A stretch of 32,859 bases of DNA from Bacteroidales bacterium (lineage in GTDB: Bacteria; Bacteroidota; Bacteroidia; Bacteroidales; VadinHA17). The notes beneath the pieces are model-generated. The model was not told the origin of the DNA, did not search any database, and saw nothing but the letters and a program-made list of their open reading frames with translations. Made by a program: the position numbers and the translations under genes. Numbering within the stretch: the stretch's first letter is position 1; each line of letters starts with the position of its first letter. Below, one piece after another: positions 25,001 to 32,720 of this stretch. The DNA lies in contig JAAYQC010000136.1 of assembly GCA_012519515.1 (NCBI GenBank), forward strand, positions 1 to 32,859, written 5' to 3'.

Positions 25001-25407
25001 ACAAGGAACTCAACGAGATTGACGATGAGAAAGGACTGAAACTTTATGAAAGCAGGCTGACCGACAGGTTCGGACCGCTTCCCCCGGCAGCGGCATCCCT
25101 GCTCGACATTGTAAGAATAAAGTGGATAGCCTCACGGCTTGGAATAGAAAAAATATTACTGAAAAACTGTCTTCTGACCGCTTTCTTTATTTCCGACCCG
25201 AATTCAAAGTTCTACCGCAGTTCACTGTTCGTATCGTTTATGAATTTTGTAAACAGGCACCAGAAAAGAATGTCTGTCAAACAAAAGGAATCAAAACTGA
25301 GTCTTACCATAACAGGTGTTGAAGGAGTCAGATCAGCCATCACGATTCTGCAGAGCATTGAAGATGATTATAAGGAACAGGCCGGGAAGAATGAAAAATC
25401 ATGCTGA
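22042..25407 (+). CDS. mfd: Transcription-repair coupling factor
   Basis: Mfd displaces RNA polymerase stalled at DNA lesions and recruits UvrA. 1121 residues, normal for the family. The N-terminal UvrB-homology module includes FFPSTYKRSIQYEQTEPANI, YEPGQYAIRGSIADVFSYS and PFRIDFFGEEVESLRTF. The RNA polymerase-interacting domain contains GDYVVHIDHGIGKFGGLE. Motor motifs: Walker A GDVGFGKT at 579-586, DEEQ at 680-683, TATPIPRTLQFSLMGARDLS, ATTIIESGLDIPNANT and QLRGRVVRSNRKAFCYL. The C-terminal TRCF domain (about 940-1090) is recognisable. The upstream neighbour is the decayed regulator; downstream, 138 bp on, is lptC. Confidence 0.97.
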   Translation: MKENELTGLFNGHPVLSALTEAVRANTATRLNAEGLSGSAKAIALAGVYLKTALTHLVIVPEKEDAAYLYNDLCALTGDESVFFFPSTYKRSIQYEQTEPANIVLRTEVLNYLSSGKRKCIIVSYPESVMEKVISHHNLKKNTLTISKGDRLSLDFLEDVLREYNFERVDFVYEPGQYAIRGSIADVFSYSSDHPFRIDFFGEEVESLRTFNPDDQLSIESRKQISVIPNIQDVSIEELSDSFTDFLPPSSIVWIDDASFIKEKMNSIYSQILSRDEAGRTSGRKELIIDGTSFLDECGRFRTVEFGRAGLFVPDERFTFRTESQPVFNKNFRLLADRLTANNNEAYTTYIVSESQAQIDRLKDIFAEISPGLRFSPLILNLHGGFTDHDLRLSVYTDHQIFDRYHKFSIRGYFTRKESISIKELTGLNPGDYVVHIDHGIGKFGGLEKIEVNGRIQEAIKLVYKDNDILYVGIHALHRISKYKGKDESEPRIYKLGSGAWQKLKQNTKKRVKDIAKDLIKLYAERLSVPGYSFSPDSYLQRELEASFQYEDTPDQLSTTLAVKQDMEAEHPMDRLVCGDVGFGKTEVAVRAAFKSAADSKQTAILVPTTILALQHYKTFSSRLKEFPCRIDYISRHRKAADQRRILKELEEGKIDIIIGTHKLVGKNVKFKDLGLLIIDEEQRFGVMVKEKIKKLKSNVDTLTLTATPIPRTLQFSLMGARDLSIINTPPPNRIPIITEIHGFNEEIIKEGIEYEVSRNGQVFFIHNRVENIMEVREKIKRICPNVRTAVVHGKMEGVDIENVMFDFIQGDYDVLVATTIIESGLDIPNANTIFVNEAHHFGLSDLHQLRGRVVRSNRKAFCYLLAPPFDNLTHEARRRLKAIEEFSELGSGFNIAMQDLDIRGSGNLLGAEQSGFIADLGFETYQRILNEAMAELRESEPMVQEQETVTTEKPKPFVTDFQIETDLEIMFPDEYVSNISERIRLYKELNEIDDEKGLKLYESRLTDRFGPLPPAAASLLDIVRIKWIASRLGIEKILLKNCLLTAFFISDPNSKFYRSSLFVSFMNFVNRHQKRMSVKQKESKLSLTITGVEGVRSAITILQSIEDDYKEQAGKNEKSC

Positions 25408-25424
25408 AATGCCCATTCTGCTAT

Positions 25425-25443
25425 GTTATAACATTGTTATAAC
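25425..25443. promoter_or_regulatory. Paired GTTATAAC palindromes between mfd and lptC
   Basis: Two identical 8-bp perfect palindromes GTTATAAC (25425-25432, 25436-25443) separated by ATT, so their centres are 11 bp apart, one helical turn. They lie 18 bp after the mfd stop and about 100 bp before lptC. Possible operator; as RNA it would be an AT-rich hairpin without a T-run. Confidence 0.4.
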
Positions 25444-25532
25444 GTTACCGCGGGCCTATCTTGGAGAGCAAAAAGGGCAAACGCCGACTTACAACTGACC
25501 GAAATTAGATTTCTTCATTAATAATCCTTTAG

Positions 25533-25540
25533 TAAATTTG
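25533..25540 (+). promoter_or_regulatory. Bacteroidota -7 element giving a near-leaderless lptC mRNA
   Basis: TAAATTTG, exact TAnnTTTG. TTTC (3 of 4 match to the -33 box) lies 19 bp upstream (25510-25513). The element ends only 5 nt before the ATG, so transcription should begin at or next to the start codon. Confidence 0.55.
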
Positions 25541-25545
25541 CATCT

Positions 25546-26097
25546 ATGCAGATCAGGTTTGATCATATAGCAGTGCTGGCTGCCATCGCAATCATTTTCA
25601 CTTCATGCGGAAAGAAATCCGTTGATTATGAAAAAATGGATATTTTGCGTCTTCCCTCGCAGGCAGCAAAAGATTTCACCTCAACCTATACCGATTCGGG
25701 AAAGATGCAGCTGGTATTCTCGGCTCCCGTAATGGAACGATATGAAAAATCCGAACCTCCCTACACGGAATTCAAGTTGGGAATAGATGTTCAGTTTCAT
25801 GACGGTAAAACAAATCCGGTGGCATCGGTTACAGCCAAATATGCCAAATTGCATGATGATAAGAGCCTGTGGGAATTGCAGGACAGTGTAGTGGCTTTCA
25901 ATGAAGCAGGGGAGAAACTCGAAACAGAACTTCTTTTCTGGGATCAGAAGAAAGAACAGATATATACCGACCGCTTTGTAAAGATTACCACGGAAGACCA
26001 AATAATACAGGGATATGGTCTTGAATCGGATCCCCGGCTTACCCGGAGGAAAATCAAAAATCTGAGCGCCACGATATATATAAATGAGGATAACTGA
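25546..26097 (+). CDS. lptC: LptC-family LPS export protein (lipoprotein)
   Basis: LptC links the inner-membrane LptBFG complex to the periplasmic LPS bridge. 183 residues. The N-terminus MQIRFDHIAVLAAIAIIFTSC is a signal sequence with lipobox FTSC, so Cys21 is probably lipidated, as seen in many Bacteroidota LptC proteins, where E. coli LptC keeps a membrane anchor. The DUF1239/LptC core shows QLVFSAPVMERYEKSEPPYTEF, VTAKYAKLHDDKSLWELQDSV and WDQKKEQIYTDRFVKITTED, then GYGLESDP. The start is fixed because the next Met is past the lipobox. It is followed by a 215-bp gap and then the CNNM/CorC gene. Confidence 0.9.
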   Translation: MQIRFDHIAVLAAIAIIFTSCGKKSVDYEKMDILRLPSQAAKDFTSTYTDSGKMQLVFSAPVMERYEKSEPPYTEFKLGIDVQFHDGKTNPVASVTAKYAKLHDDKSLWELQDSVVAFNEAGEKLETELLFWDQKKEQIYTDRFVKITTEDQIIQGYGLESDPRLTRRKIKNLSATIYINEDN

Positions 26098-26300
26098 AAA
26101 GCGGGAGAATATCGCACGCGTAAGCCGGTCTCATTTGCAGGAACTCAGTCCTGTCGGTGGCCCGATGATTTAGGGAGGGGTTGGAATAATTGGCGGCCTA
26201 ATGGGACCAGGCTGCTCAAATCACTTATGCCAGCCATAGTATACTGCAAAGCCAGATAGTACTCAGAATGCAATGTAAGGCCTGTTACGGCTAAAATTAC

Positions 26301-26308
26301 TATTTTTG
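26301..26308 (+). promoter_or_regulatory. Bacteroidota -7 element giving a leaderless CNNM/CorC mRNA
   Basis: TATTTTTG, exact TAnnTTTG, ending 4 nt before the ATG at 26313. The predicted first transcribed base falls on or beside the start codon. No -33 TTTG at the usual distance. Confidence 0.5.
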
Positions 26309-26312
26309 GACT

Positions 26313-27578
26313 ATGAATGCCATTTTGACAATAATTATAGTCATGATCTTCACCTCTTTTTTTTCAGGAATGGAGATCGCTTTCGTGGCTTCAAACAAGT
26401 TGAGGATAGAACTCGACAAGAAACAAGGTCAGTTCGGATCGAAATTAATCAGTTTTTTCACGGAGAATCCCGGACAGTATTTTGCCACAATGCTTATAGG
26501 CAACAATATTGCACTGGTAATCTTCGGTCTTATTATCTCCCGTTTGCTGAGTCCTGTGCTGATGCCCCTGCTGCAATCCGATATTGCCGTAATTATTGTA
26601 AATACTGTAATAAGCACTGCCCTGATACTCCTGATGTCGGAATTTCTTCCAAAAACGGTGTTTATGATCTCTCCCAATTTCTTCCTGAATATCCTGAGTC
26701 TTCCTGCAATGTTTTTCTATGTCATATTTTATCCTGTCAGCAAACTGACACTTGCAGTTTCAAATCTGTTTCTGAGGTTGTTTTTCGGGATAAAGGGGAA
26801 CAAGAAGGATCAGGAGAATCTTGTCTTCAGCAAGGTTGATTTCAGCAATTTCTTAAATGAGGACAGGCAGAGTACCGGGAGCGCTGAACCATTGAAGGAA
26901 AACATAAGGATTTTCCGTAATGCACTCGATTTCTCAAATGTGAAATTAAGGGAATGCATGGTTCCCAGAACCGAGATCGTTGCCATTGAAGCCGGGAGCA
27001 AGGTTCAGGATCTCAAGGAAAGGTTCATACAAACAGGTCATTCCAGGATACTGGTTTATCAGAATACCATCGACAATATTATCGGATATTTTGAACTGAA
27101 GGATATGTTCAAAGATCCTCCGGATATTATGTCATGTGTAAGGAAGCTGGCCATTGTTCCGGAGACCATGACAGCCAACAAGCTTTTAAAGCTTTTTTTT
27201 GATGAAAGGATGAATGTAGCCCTGGTGGTGGATGAGTTTGGCGGTACATCCGGTATGGTTACCATTGAGGATGTGCTTGAGGAAATAGTAGGAGACATAG
27301 AGGATGAGCACGATTATTATGAACTTACGGAGAAAGAGATCGCTCCCGGTGAATTTGTTTTCTCAGGGAGGCTTGAGATAGACTACCTTAATGAAACATA
27401 CAACCTCAATCTTCCTGAAGAAGATGATTATGAGACGCTGGCAGGTCTGATCCTGTATCACAATGGAAGCATCCCGGTTGTAAATGAAACCATAAACATA
27501 GGCAAATTTGTCTTCAGGGTGATAAAGGTAACAGCGACCAGGATTGAGCTGGTAAATCTGAAGACAGAATCCGGATAG
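26313..27578 (+). CDS. CNNM/CorC-family membrane protein with CBS pair (hemolysin-like)
   Basis: A 421-residue integral membrane protein. The DUF21/CNNM domain with several hydrophobic helices covers about residues 1-170 (FTSFFSGMEIAFVASNKLR, FATMLIGNNIALVIFGLII, LLMSEFLPKTVF). A tandem CBS pair spans about 205-325 (MVPRTEIVAIEAGSKVQDL, then VVDEFGGTSGMVTIEDVLEE). A CorC_HlyC domain spans about 335-418 (ILYHNGSIPVVNETINIGKF). Homologues are magnesium/cobalt efflux or related transporters; the older name is hemolysin, and a transport role is inferred. It is probably transcribed from its own near-start promoter. The start M1 is kept over M11 because it gives the usual N-terminus. Confidence 0.93.
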   Translation: MNAILTIIIVMIFTSFFSGMEIAFVASNKLRIELDKKQGQFGSKLISFFTENPGQYFATMLIGNNIALVIFGLIISRLLSPVLMPLLQSDIAVIIVNTVISTALILLMSEFLPKTVFMISPNFFLNILSLPAMFFYVIFYPVSKLTLAVSNLFLRLFFGIKGNKKDQENLVFSKVDFSNFLNEDRQSTGSAEPLKENIRIFRNALDFSNVKLRECMVPRTEIVAIEAGSKVQDLKERFIQTGHSRILVYQNTIDNIIGYFELKDMFKDPPDIMSCVRKLAIVPETMTANKLLKLFFDERMNVALVVDEFGGTSGMVTIEDVLEEIVGDIEDEHDYYELTEKEIAPGEFVFSGRLEIDYLNETYNLNLPEEDDYETLAGLILYHNGSIPVVNETINIGKFVFRVIKVTATRIELVNLKTESG

Positions 27579-27664
27579 CAGTTTAAACGACAGGAACAGG
27601 AACTGTCATGTATTCGTCGATTATGACTGCAGCATTTCCAGTAATTGTCCTTTTTCTAAAAAAG

Positions 27665-27693
27665 AGAGACCGTCTCCTGGGAGGACGGTCTCT
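27665..27693 (-). terminator. Intrinsic terminator of the susCD operon
   Basis: Perfect 10-bp arms AGAGACCGTC / GACGGTCTCT with a 9-nt loop. On the minus strand the hairpin is followed by CTTTTTT, 29 nt after the susD stop. In the plus direction (after the CNNM gene) the following bases ATCTTATAAG make a poor U-tract. Confidence 0.9.
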
Positions 27694-27722
27694 ATCTTAT
27701 AAGTATTTACTAAAATTAACTT

Positions 27723-29210
27723 TTAGTTTACACCTGTACGTGTATCATACCACATTTGCTTACCCCAGAAATTATCAACAACCAGATCGCTGAAAGGTTT
27801 ACTGTTAGCTCCGTTAAGAGTACCTTCATTTGCCGGGTATGGATACCTGAAAGGCGGGGAGTTATGTCCCGGGAAAAATGATCCGGGAGCAACGTAGTGT
27901 GTAGTCGGGATTCCCGTTCTGCGGTACAATGTCCATGCTTCCATTCCCTGCTTGAACAAGGCGATCCACTGCTGCAGATAAATCTGATCCAAATCATCGG
28001 CAAAAGCGCCGCCATTGAGAAGATAATCGTCAATGGCATCCTGTTCTATTCCGTTTTCTTTCAGTGAAGCTGTAACGGCAGCTTCATAAGCAGCCTCTGT
28101 GGTAGTTCCTGTTGTCCATCCCAACTTGGAAGCTTCTGCAACACAGAACATAACTTCCGCGTATCTCATGATAGGTGAGAACCCCGCGGGATTTTTTCTG
28201 AAGCGTGGGCCTATTCTCGAAATGGTTGCCAGATTTGGCTGAGCTGTAGCGCCAACGGTAAATCCTCTGTATTGTCCGTCAGACTCCGCGGGAAGTGCAT
28301 AAACCGGCAGGCGGGGGTCATCCAGTGCAAGCAGTTCATTTACCAGAACATCTGCCACGCTATGGTCATCCCTAGACTTTGAATCGGTATACCAGGGCTC
28401 TTCATAAGGTGATGTACCCTGCCATACGAACATTGCATTGTCATCGTTGCTTTCCATTATCGGATTATCTGCAGGATTACCGAGAATATCCTCAACCACG
28501 GGTCTTGCTGTTGCAGCCGCAACTTCCGATATACGCATCGCCATTCTAAGTCTGAGAGAATTAGCCAGTTTCTGCCATCTAAGAACTTTAATACCATATT
28601 GTTCCTCAGAAAGATCAAGTCCAAAGAGTACATCTCCTTCGCCAATCTGATCTGTGGCAGCAGGAGTTGCCAGAAGGTCATTTGCTTCATCAAGTACAGT
28701 AAGCAATGCAGGATAGATCTCCTCCTGTGTGTCGTAGGTAGGAAGAAGTATGCCTTCATCCAGTTTTAATGCATCGGAATAGGGGATATCCCTCCAACGG
28801 TCTGACATGGTCTGAACTATCATCGATTCAAGAACCTTTGCAACACCAAGGAGGTTATCAGCTTCGTCTGCAATGGCTTTCTTCTTTATTTCTTTTATAT
28901 TATTCAGAAGAATGTAGCCATAATACCAGTTGTTTTCGACGACACCGGGTCTGAAATTATAGCGTGCTTCATCAATATACTGGATTTTTGTAAGGTGTCC
29001 GGCGTATGTTGAAGGCTCATTCATATCAGCCCATGCATCGTGGAAGGTGGCTGCATAATAACGCAAAACAAACGCCAGTACATTGGTAGCGGGGGCATCT
29101 TTTGCCCTGTCAGGATCGGTGTTGATTTCCTCAAATTTCTCTGTACAACTGCTGAATGCGAATACAGCGAGGAATATCAGGACTCCAATTTTTAAAATAT
29201 ATTTCTTCAT
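27723..29210 (-). CDS. SusD/RagB-family nutrient-binding outer-membrane lipoprotein
   Basis: The surface lid of a SusCD importer. 495 residues. Signal peptide MKKYILKIGVLIFLAVFAFSSC with Cys22 as the lipidation site, followed by TEKFEEINTDPDRAKDAPATN, the usual start of the SusD-like_2 group. TPR-like helices carry WYYGYILLNNIKEIKKKA and WQKLANSLRLRMAMRISE. The late part has FRKNPAGFSPIMRYAEVMFC, which is the conserved RYAEV segment of the family, and QWIALFKQGMEAWTLYRRTG. It starts 21 bp after the susC stop, so it is in one operon. No glycosidase or peptidase is in view to indicate the substrate. Confidence 0.93.
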   Translation of the reverse strand: MKKYILKIGVLIFLAVFAFSSCTEKFEEINTDPDRAKDAPATNVLAFVLRYYAATFHDAWADMNEPSTYAGHLTKIQYIDEARYNFRPGVVENNWYYGYILLNNIKEIKKKAIADEADNLLGVAKVLESMIVQTMSDRWRDIPYSDALKLDEGILLPTYDTQEEIYPALLTVLDEANDLLATPAATDQIGEGDVLFGLDLSEEQYGIKVLRWQKLANSLRLRMAMRISEVAAATARPVVEDILGNPADNPIMESNDDNAMFVWQGTSPYEEPWYTDSKSRDDHSVADVLVNELLALDDPRLPVYALPAESDGQYRGFTVGATAQPNLATISRIGPRFRKNPAGFSPIMRYAEVMFCVAEASKLGWTTGTTTEAAYEAAVTASLKENGIEQDAIDDYLLNGGAFADDLDQIYLQQWIALFKQGMEAWTLYRRTGIPTTHYVAPGSFFPGHNSPPFRYPYPANEGTLNGANSKPFSDLVVDNFWGKQMWYDTRTGVN

Positions 29211-29231
29211 ATTTCTATGCCTTAAAATGAT

Positions 29232-32200
29232 TTAGAATGTAAAACTAAGTTTGACTCCCATACTGCGCGATGGCGGGTAGCTTGTACTTTCAAGACCTAC
29301 GCCGTCGTTGCCGCTTGTTACGGATGTTTCCGGGTCGAGACCTGAAATGTTCGACTTATGTCTCCACAAAATAGCGAGGTTAGAGCCGATCAGGGAAAGA
29401 GTTCCCGACTTGATAATATTACCGCCGAAAAGAGATTGCGGCAACCTGTAGGATATATAGGCTTCACGAAGTTTCACATATGAGCCGTCATAAACGCTCA
29501 GTTCACGATTGCTGTAATAAGATTCGAAGAAATCCTGAGCTACGGCAGCCAGATCATTTTCTGCAAACTCCGATTCCTGAATATCCGGAGCTGCAGTGAC
29601 TACTTTAACTACTTTCTCATCCTTGAGGAAATCTTTACCTAAAACAATTCCGTCACGGCGAAATTCCTCCCATGCAGTGAATTCCAGCAGTCCTGAATAA
29701 GCTCCAAACATCTGTGAGACACTGAATATATCGCCACCCTTGCGAACGTCGATCATGAATCCCATGCTTAGTGCCTTGTAGCTGAAGTCATTCCTTATAC
29801 CGGCCAGCCAGTCGGGATTTACATTTCCAAGTATCATGTTTGCTGCCGTTCTTGGCATTCCGGCATTGTTAACAATAATCGCGTTGTCTGATGTTCTGCG
29901 AACCATACCTCTTCCAACGATAACGCCCCAGGGTTCTTTCGGTCTTGCCTGAACGTAAGTACTCCACTGGCTGCCGATGTTGTATGAAGCCAGTGGCTGA
30001 TTGGTTACCGGATCGGTATAGAGATCGATGATCATACTCTTGTCTTTTGACCAGTTAACCGTAATATCCCAGTTAAATCCGTCATTTCTGCTGAATGGGC
30101 TTGCACGGAACTGGACTTCAATACCTTTGTTATTGATCTCACCCGCGTTAATAAGCATGGTACTATAGCCTGTTGCTTTGGAAATGGCAACCGGTAGTAT
30201 CTGGTCGGTAGTTGTTTTATCGTAAAGTGACACGTCGAAAGAAAGACGATTATTGAACAGACGGGTTTCAAGACCCAGTTCTGATGTAACTACCTGTTCA
30301 GGCCTCAGTCCAGTCGGCGGGAATTCAGTAGTCTGTGAATACTGCGTAACTCCAAAGATGGTGGAAGTTGATGCGCCAAAATACGGTTGAGTCCTGTAAG
30401 CGCTTGTGGCTGAACCAATCTTTGCAACACCTCCCCTTAATTTCAGGAAACTGAGAACAGGCGACTCAATGTTGAAAGTTTCGGTAGGTATCCAGGTTAA
30501 GAACACGGCAGGATAGAAGAAAGGATCTTCAATCGTGGAGCTCCAGTCCTGGCGCATGCTTCCATCCACGTAAATCATCCCCTTGTATCCAAGAGTTGCC
30601 GAACCATAAACACTATTGCTGCGAATCCATGAATGGTCCATTGCAGTAACGGGGCTTCCCTTCGCGTTGGCAATTGTGAACAGATCAGGAACGGTCAACT
30701 GCCCTGCTCCAATCCTGGAATACTCATATTTCAGGTCCCTGTAGTTGGCTCCTGCCAACAGATCAACATTAAAATCGCCGAATTTCTCGGAATATGTCGC
30801 GATAAAATCGGCATTCACTTCATAGTTTGTAATATCAAACAGGTCGAAATAACCGCCATCCCATGCTCCGGGACCTGCCAGAACCTCATTTGAACGGTAG
30901 CTGACTACCGGAAAGGTTTTTGAATTATAGTAGTCAATCCCCAGGCGTCCTTCAAATTTCAGGGACGAAATGGGGCTGAAAAATAAGGAAGTTTTACCAA
31001 AGAGCCTGTCCTTATCCATTGAATTGGTGTTCTTGTTAAGGCTCCAGTATGGATTATTGTGGTAATTACTGTTCCAGTTGTAAGGATAACCGTTTGCCAT
31101 GGTTTCGGTCCAGTGGGCTTTAAGATCCTTCATGTCAACCTGCCTGCCAAACCATTGTCCCAAAGACTGCATGGGGTTACTTGCGTTATATTCTGTCATC
31201 GGGAGGTTATCGCTTTCGCTCCTGGTATAATTTGCGGATACATCGTAGTCCCACATTTTCCCAAGTTTAATCGAAGTGTTAAAATTGATTGAATAGCGTG
31301 TCAGATCGGTATTGGGAAGGACCCCCGACTGGGTGCGGTAACCAAGGGAAGCACGGGTTGTAGCTCTTTCAGAGTTTGCAATTATTGAAATGCTGTGGTT
31401 GCTTGTATAACCCAACTGGTAGAGGTCCTTAATATTATTCGGACTGGAGACCCATGGCGTAGCGATCAGATCCCCATTAGCGTCGCGGGGACCGTTATAC
31501 TGAGCAAGTTTCAGCCCGCTGTCAAGTCTCGGACCCCAGCTCGCGTCCATACCGTCGTTTACTCCGTTGCCAAGGCCATCAAGATAATTAAAGCCAAAAC
31601 CGGGATCAAAGTCACCCTGTGCAAATTCCTGATAAGTTCCGGTAAAGCCCTCTTCCTCCTGGGCCCATTTATACCAATACTCATCTCCAAGGTATCCTTG
31701 CCCGTATTTATTTTGCATTTTCTGCAGGCTGTAAACCTGATCGACGTTAAAGTTACCGTCGTAGGTGACTGTCAGTCCTGAACGGCTTCTGCTTCCTGAC
31801 TTGGTTGTGATGAGAATCACACCATGTCCTGCACGCATACCATAAAGAGCAGCGGAACCACCCTTAAGAACGGATACGGATTCGATGTCATCAGGATTAA
31901 TATCATACAGTCCGGATCCGAAGTCAATACTTCTCTGCCTTTGTGAACTGTTGGATATCGGGATACCGTCAACAACAATAAGAGGCTGGTTGTCGCCCAG
32001 TGAGCTGTTACCCCTGATCACAATACGGGATGATGCTCCGATCTGACCGCCTGCCTGACTGACCTGCAGGCCAGCGATTTTACCGCTCAGGGAGGAGATG
32101 ATATTAGGTTGAGCCGCTTTTGTCAACTCATTACTTTTCACATCCTGAACAGCATAACCAAGAGCCTTTTTCTCACGGGAAATGCCGAGCGCTGTAACAA

Positions 32201-32522
32201 TAACCTCATCCAATCCCACGAGATCGGATTCGAGTACCGCGTTTATCTCAGTGCGGTTTCCTATTTCAACTTCCTGGGTTTTCATACCTATATATGAAAA
32301 CAGGAGGGTTGTGGCACTTGCCGGTACATTTATGGAGTAGCGTCCGTTTGCATCAGTAATGGCACCGATAGTAGTGCCCTTTACCTGTACCATAACACCA
32401 GGAATCGGGCCTTCTCCCTCCACTGCGGAGGTGATGGTCCCTGAAATTACTCTTGTCTGCGCGAACAAGGTCGTGACTCCTGCAAACACAAACAAGACAA
32501 TCATCAGTAATAGTTTCTTCAT
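29232..32522 (-). CDS. SusC/RagA-family TonB-linked outer-membrane transporter
   Basis: A 1096-residue TonB-dependent importer partnered with the adjacent SusD. Signal peptide about residues 1-21 (ends TLFAQ). The carboxypeptidase-regulatory-like domain spans about 24-105 (VISGTITSAVEGEGPIPGV, ITDANGRYSINV). The TonB-box region GLDEVIVTALGIS is near 103-115. The plug domain contains LSGKIAGLQVSQAGG, SRIVIRGNSSLGDNQPLIVV and VSVLKGGSAALYGMRAGHGV with ILITTKSG. The 22-strand barrel follows and ends in aromatic MGVKLSFTF, as needed for outer-membrane insertion. Substrate unknown. It is transcribed from a -7 element 31 nt upstream. Confidence 0.95.
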   Translation of the reverse strand: MKKLLLMIVLFVFAGVTTLFAQTRVISGTITSAVEGEGPIPGVMVQVKGTTIGAITDANGRYSINVPASATTLLFSYIGMKTQEVEIGNRTEINAVLESDLVGLDEVIVTALGISREKKALGYAVQDVKSNELTKAAQPNIISSLSGKIAGLQVSQAGGQIGASSRIVIRGNSSLGDNQPLIVVDGIPISNSSQRQRSIDFGSGLYDINPDDIESVSVLKGGSAALYGMRAGHGVILITTKSGSRSRSGLTVTYDGNFNVDQVYSLQKMQNKYGQGYLGDEYWYKWAQEEEGFTGTYQEFAQGDFDPGFGFNYLDGLGNGVNDGMDASWGPRLDSGLKLAQYNGPRDANGDLIATPWVSSPNNIKDLYQLGYTSNHSISIIANSERATTRASLGYRTQSGVLPNTDLTRYSINFNTSIKLGKMWDYDVSANYTRSESDNLPMTEYNASNPMQSLGQWFGRQVDMKDLKAHWTETMANGYPYNWNSNYHNNPYWSLNKNTNSMDKDRLFGKTSLFFSPISSLKFEGRLGIDYYNSKTFPVVSYRSNEVLAGPGAWDGGYFDLFDITNYEVNADFIATYSEKFGDFNVDLLAGANYRDLKYEYSRIGAGQLTVPDLFTIANAKGSPVTAMDHSWIRSNSVYGSATLGYKGMIYVDGSMRQDWSSTIEDPFFYPAVFLTWIPTETFNIESPVLSFLKLRGGVAKIGSATSAYRTQPYFGASTSTIFGVTQYSQTTEFPPTGLRPEQVVTSELGLETRLFNNRLSFDVSLYDKTTTDQILPVAISKATGYSTMLINAGEINNKGIEVQFRASPFSRNDGFNWDITVNWSKDKSMIIDLYTDPVTNQPLASYNIGSQWSTYVQARPKEPWGVIVGRGMVRRTSDNAIIVNNAGMPRTAANMILGNVNPDWLAGIRNDFSYKALSMGFMIDVRKGGDIFSVSQMFGAYSGLLEFTAWEEFRRDGIVLGKDFLKDEKVVKVVTAAPDIQESEFAENDLAAVAQDFFESYYSNRELSVYDGSYVKLREAYISYRLPQSLFGGNIIKSGTLSLIGSNLAILWRHKSNISGLDPETSVTSGNDGVGLESTSYPPSRSMGVKLSFTF

Positions 32523-32553
32523 AAGAGATTAATTTAGGTTTGAATATAACAAG

Positions 32554-32561
32554 CAAATATA
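32554..32561 (-). promoter_or_regulatory. Bacteroidota -7 element (susC)
   Basis: Minus-strand TATATTTG, exact TAnnTTTG, ending 31 nt before the susC start. No -33 TTTG at the usual spacing, which would suit activator- or ECF sigma-dependent control. Confidence 0.45.
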
Positions 32562-32720
32562 ATTGATTTCTGAAAAAATTTCACCGTATTGTTTTTTTAT
32601 TAATTATTATTAACAATTTTTTTCGAGTTTTTGAAATATAAATTAATCAATAGCTATGAATACCGATAACCCTCAGGGAAATTGACAGATGAACAACTTT
32701 TTTGTATATTCCGAAATAAT

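Noticed and set aside
26306-26839. 177-residue plus-strand frame overlapping the CNNM gene
   Set aside because: It is an out-of-frame shadow of the CNNM/CorC gene, with no recognisable domain.
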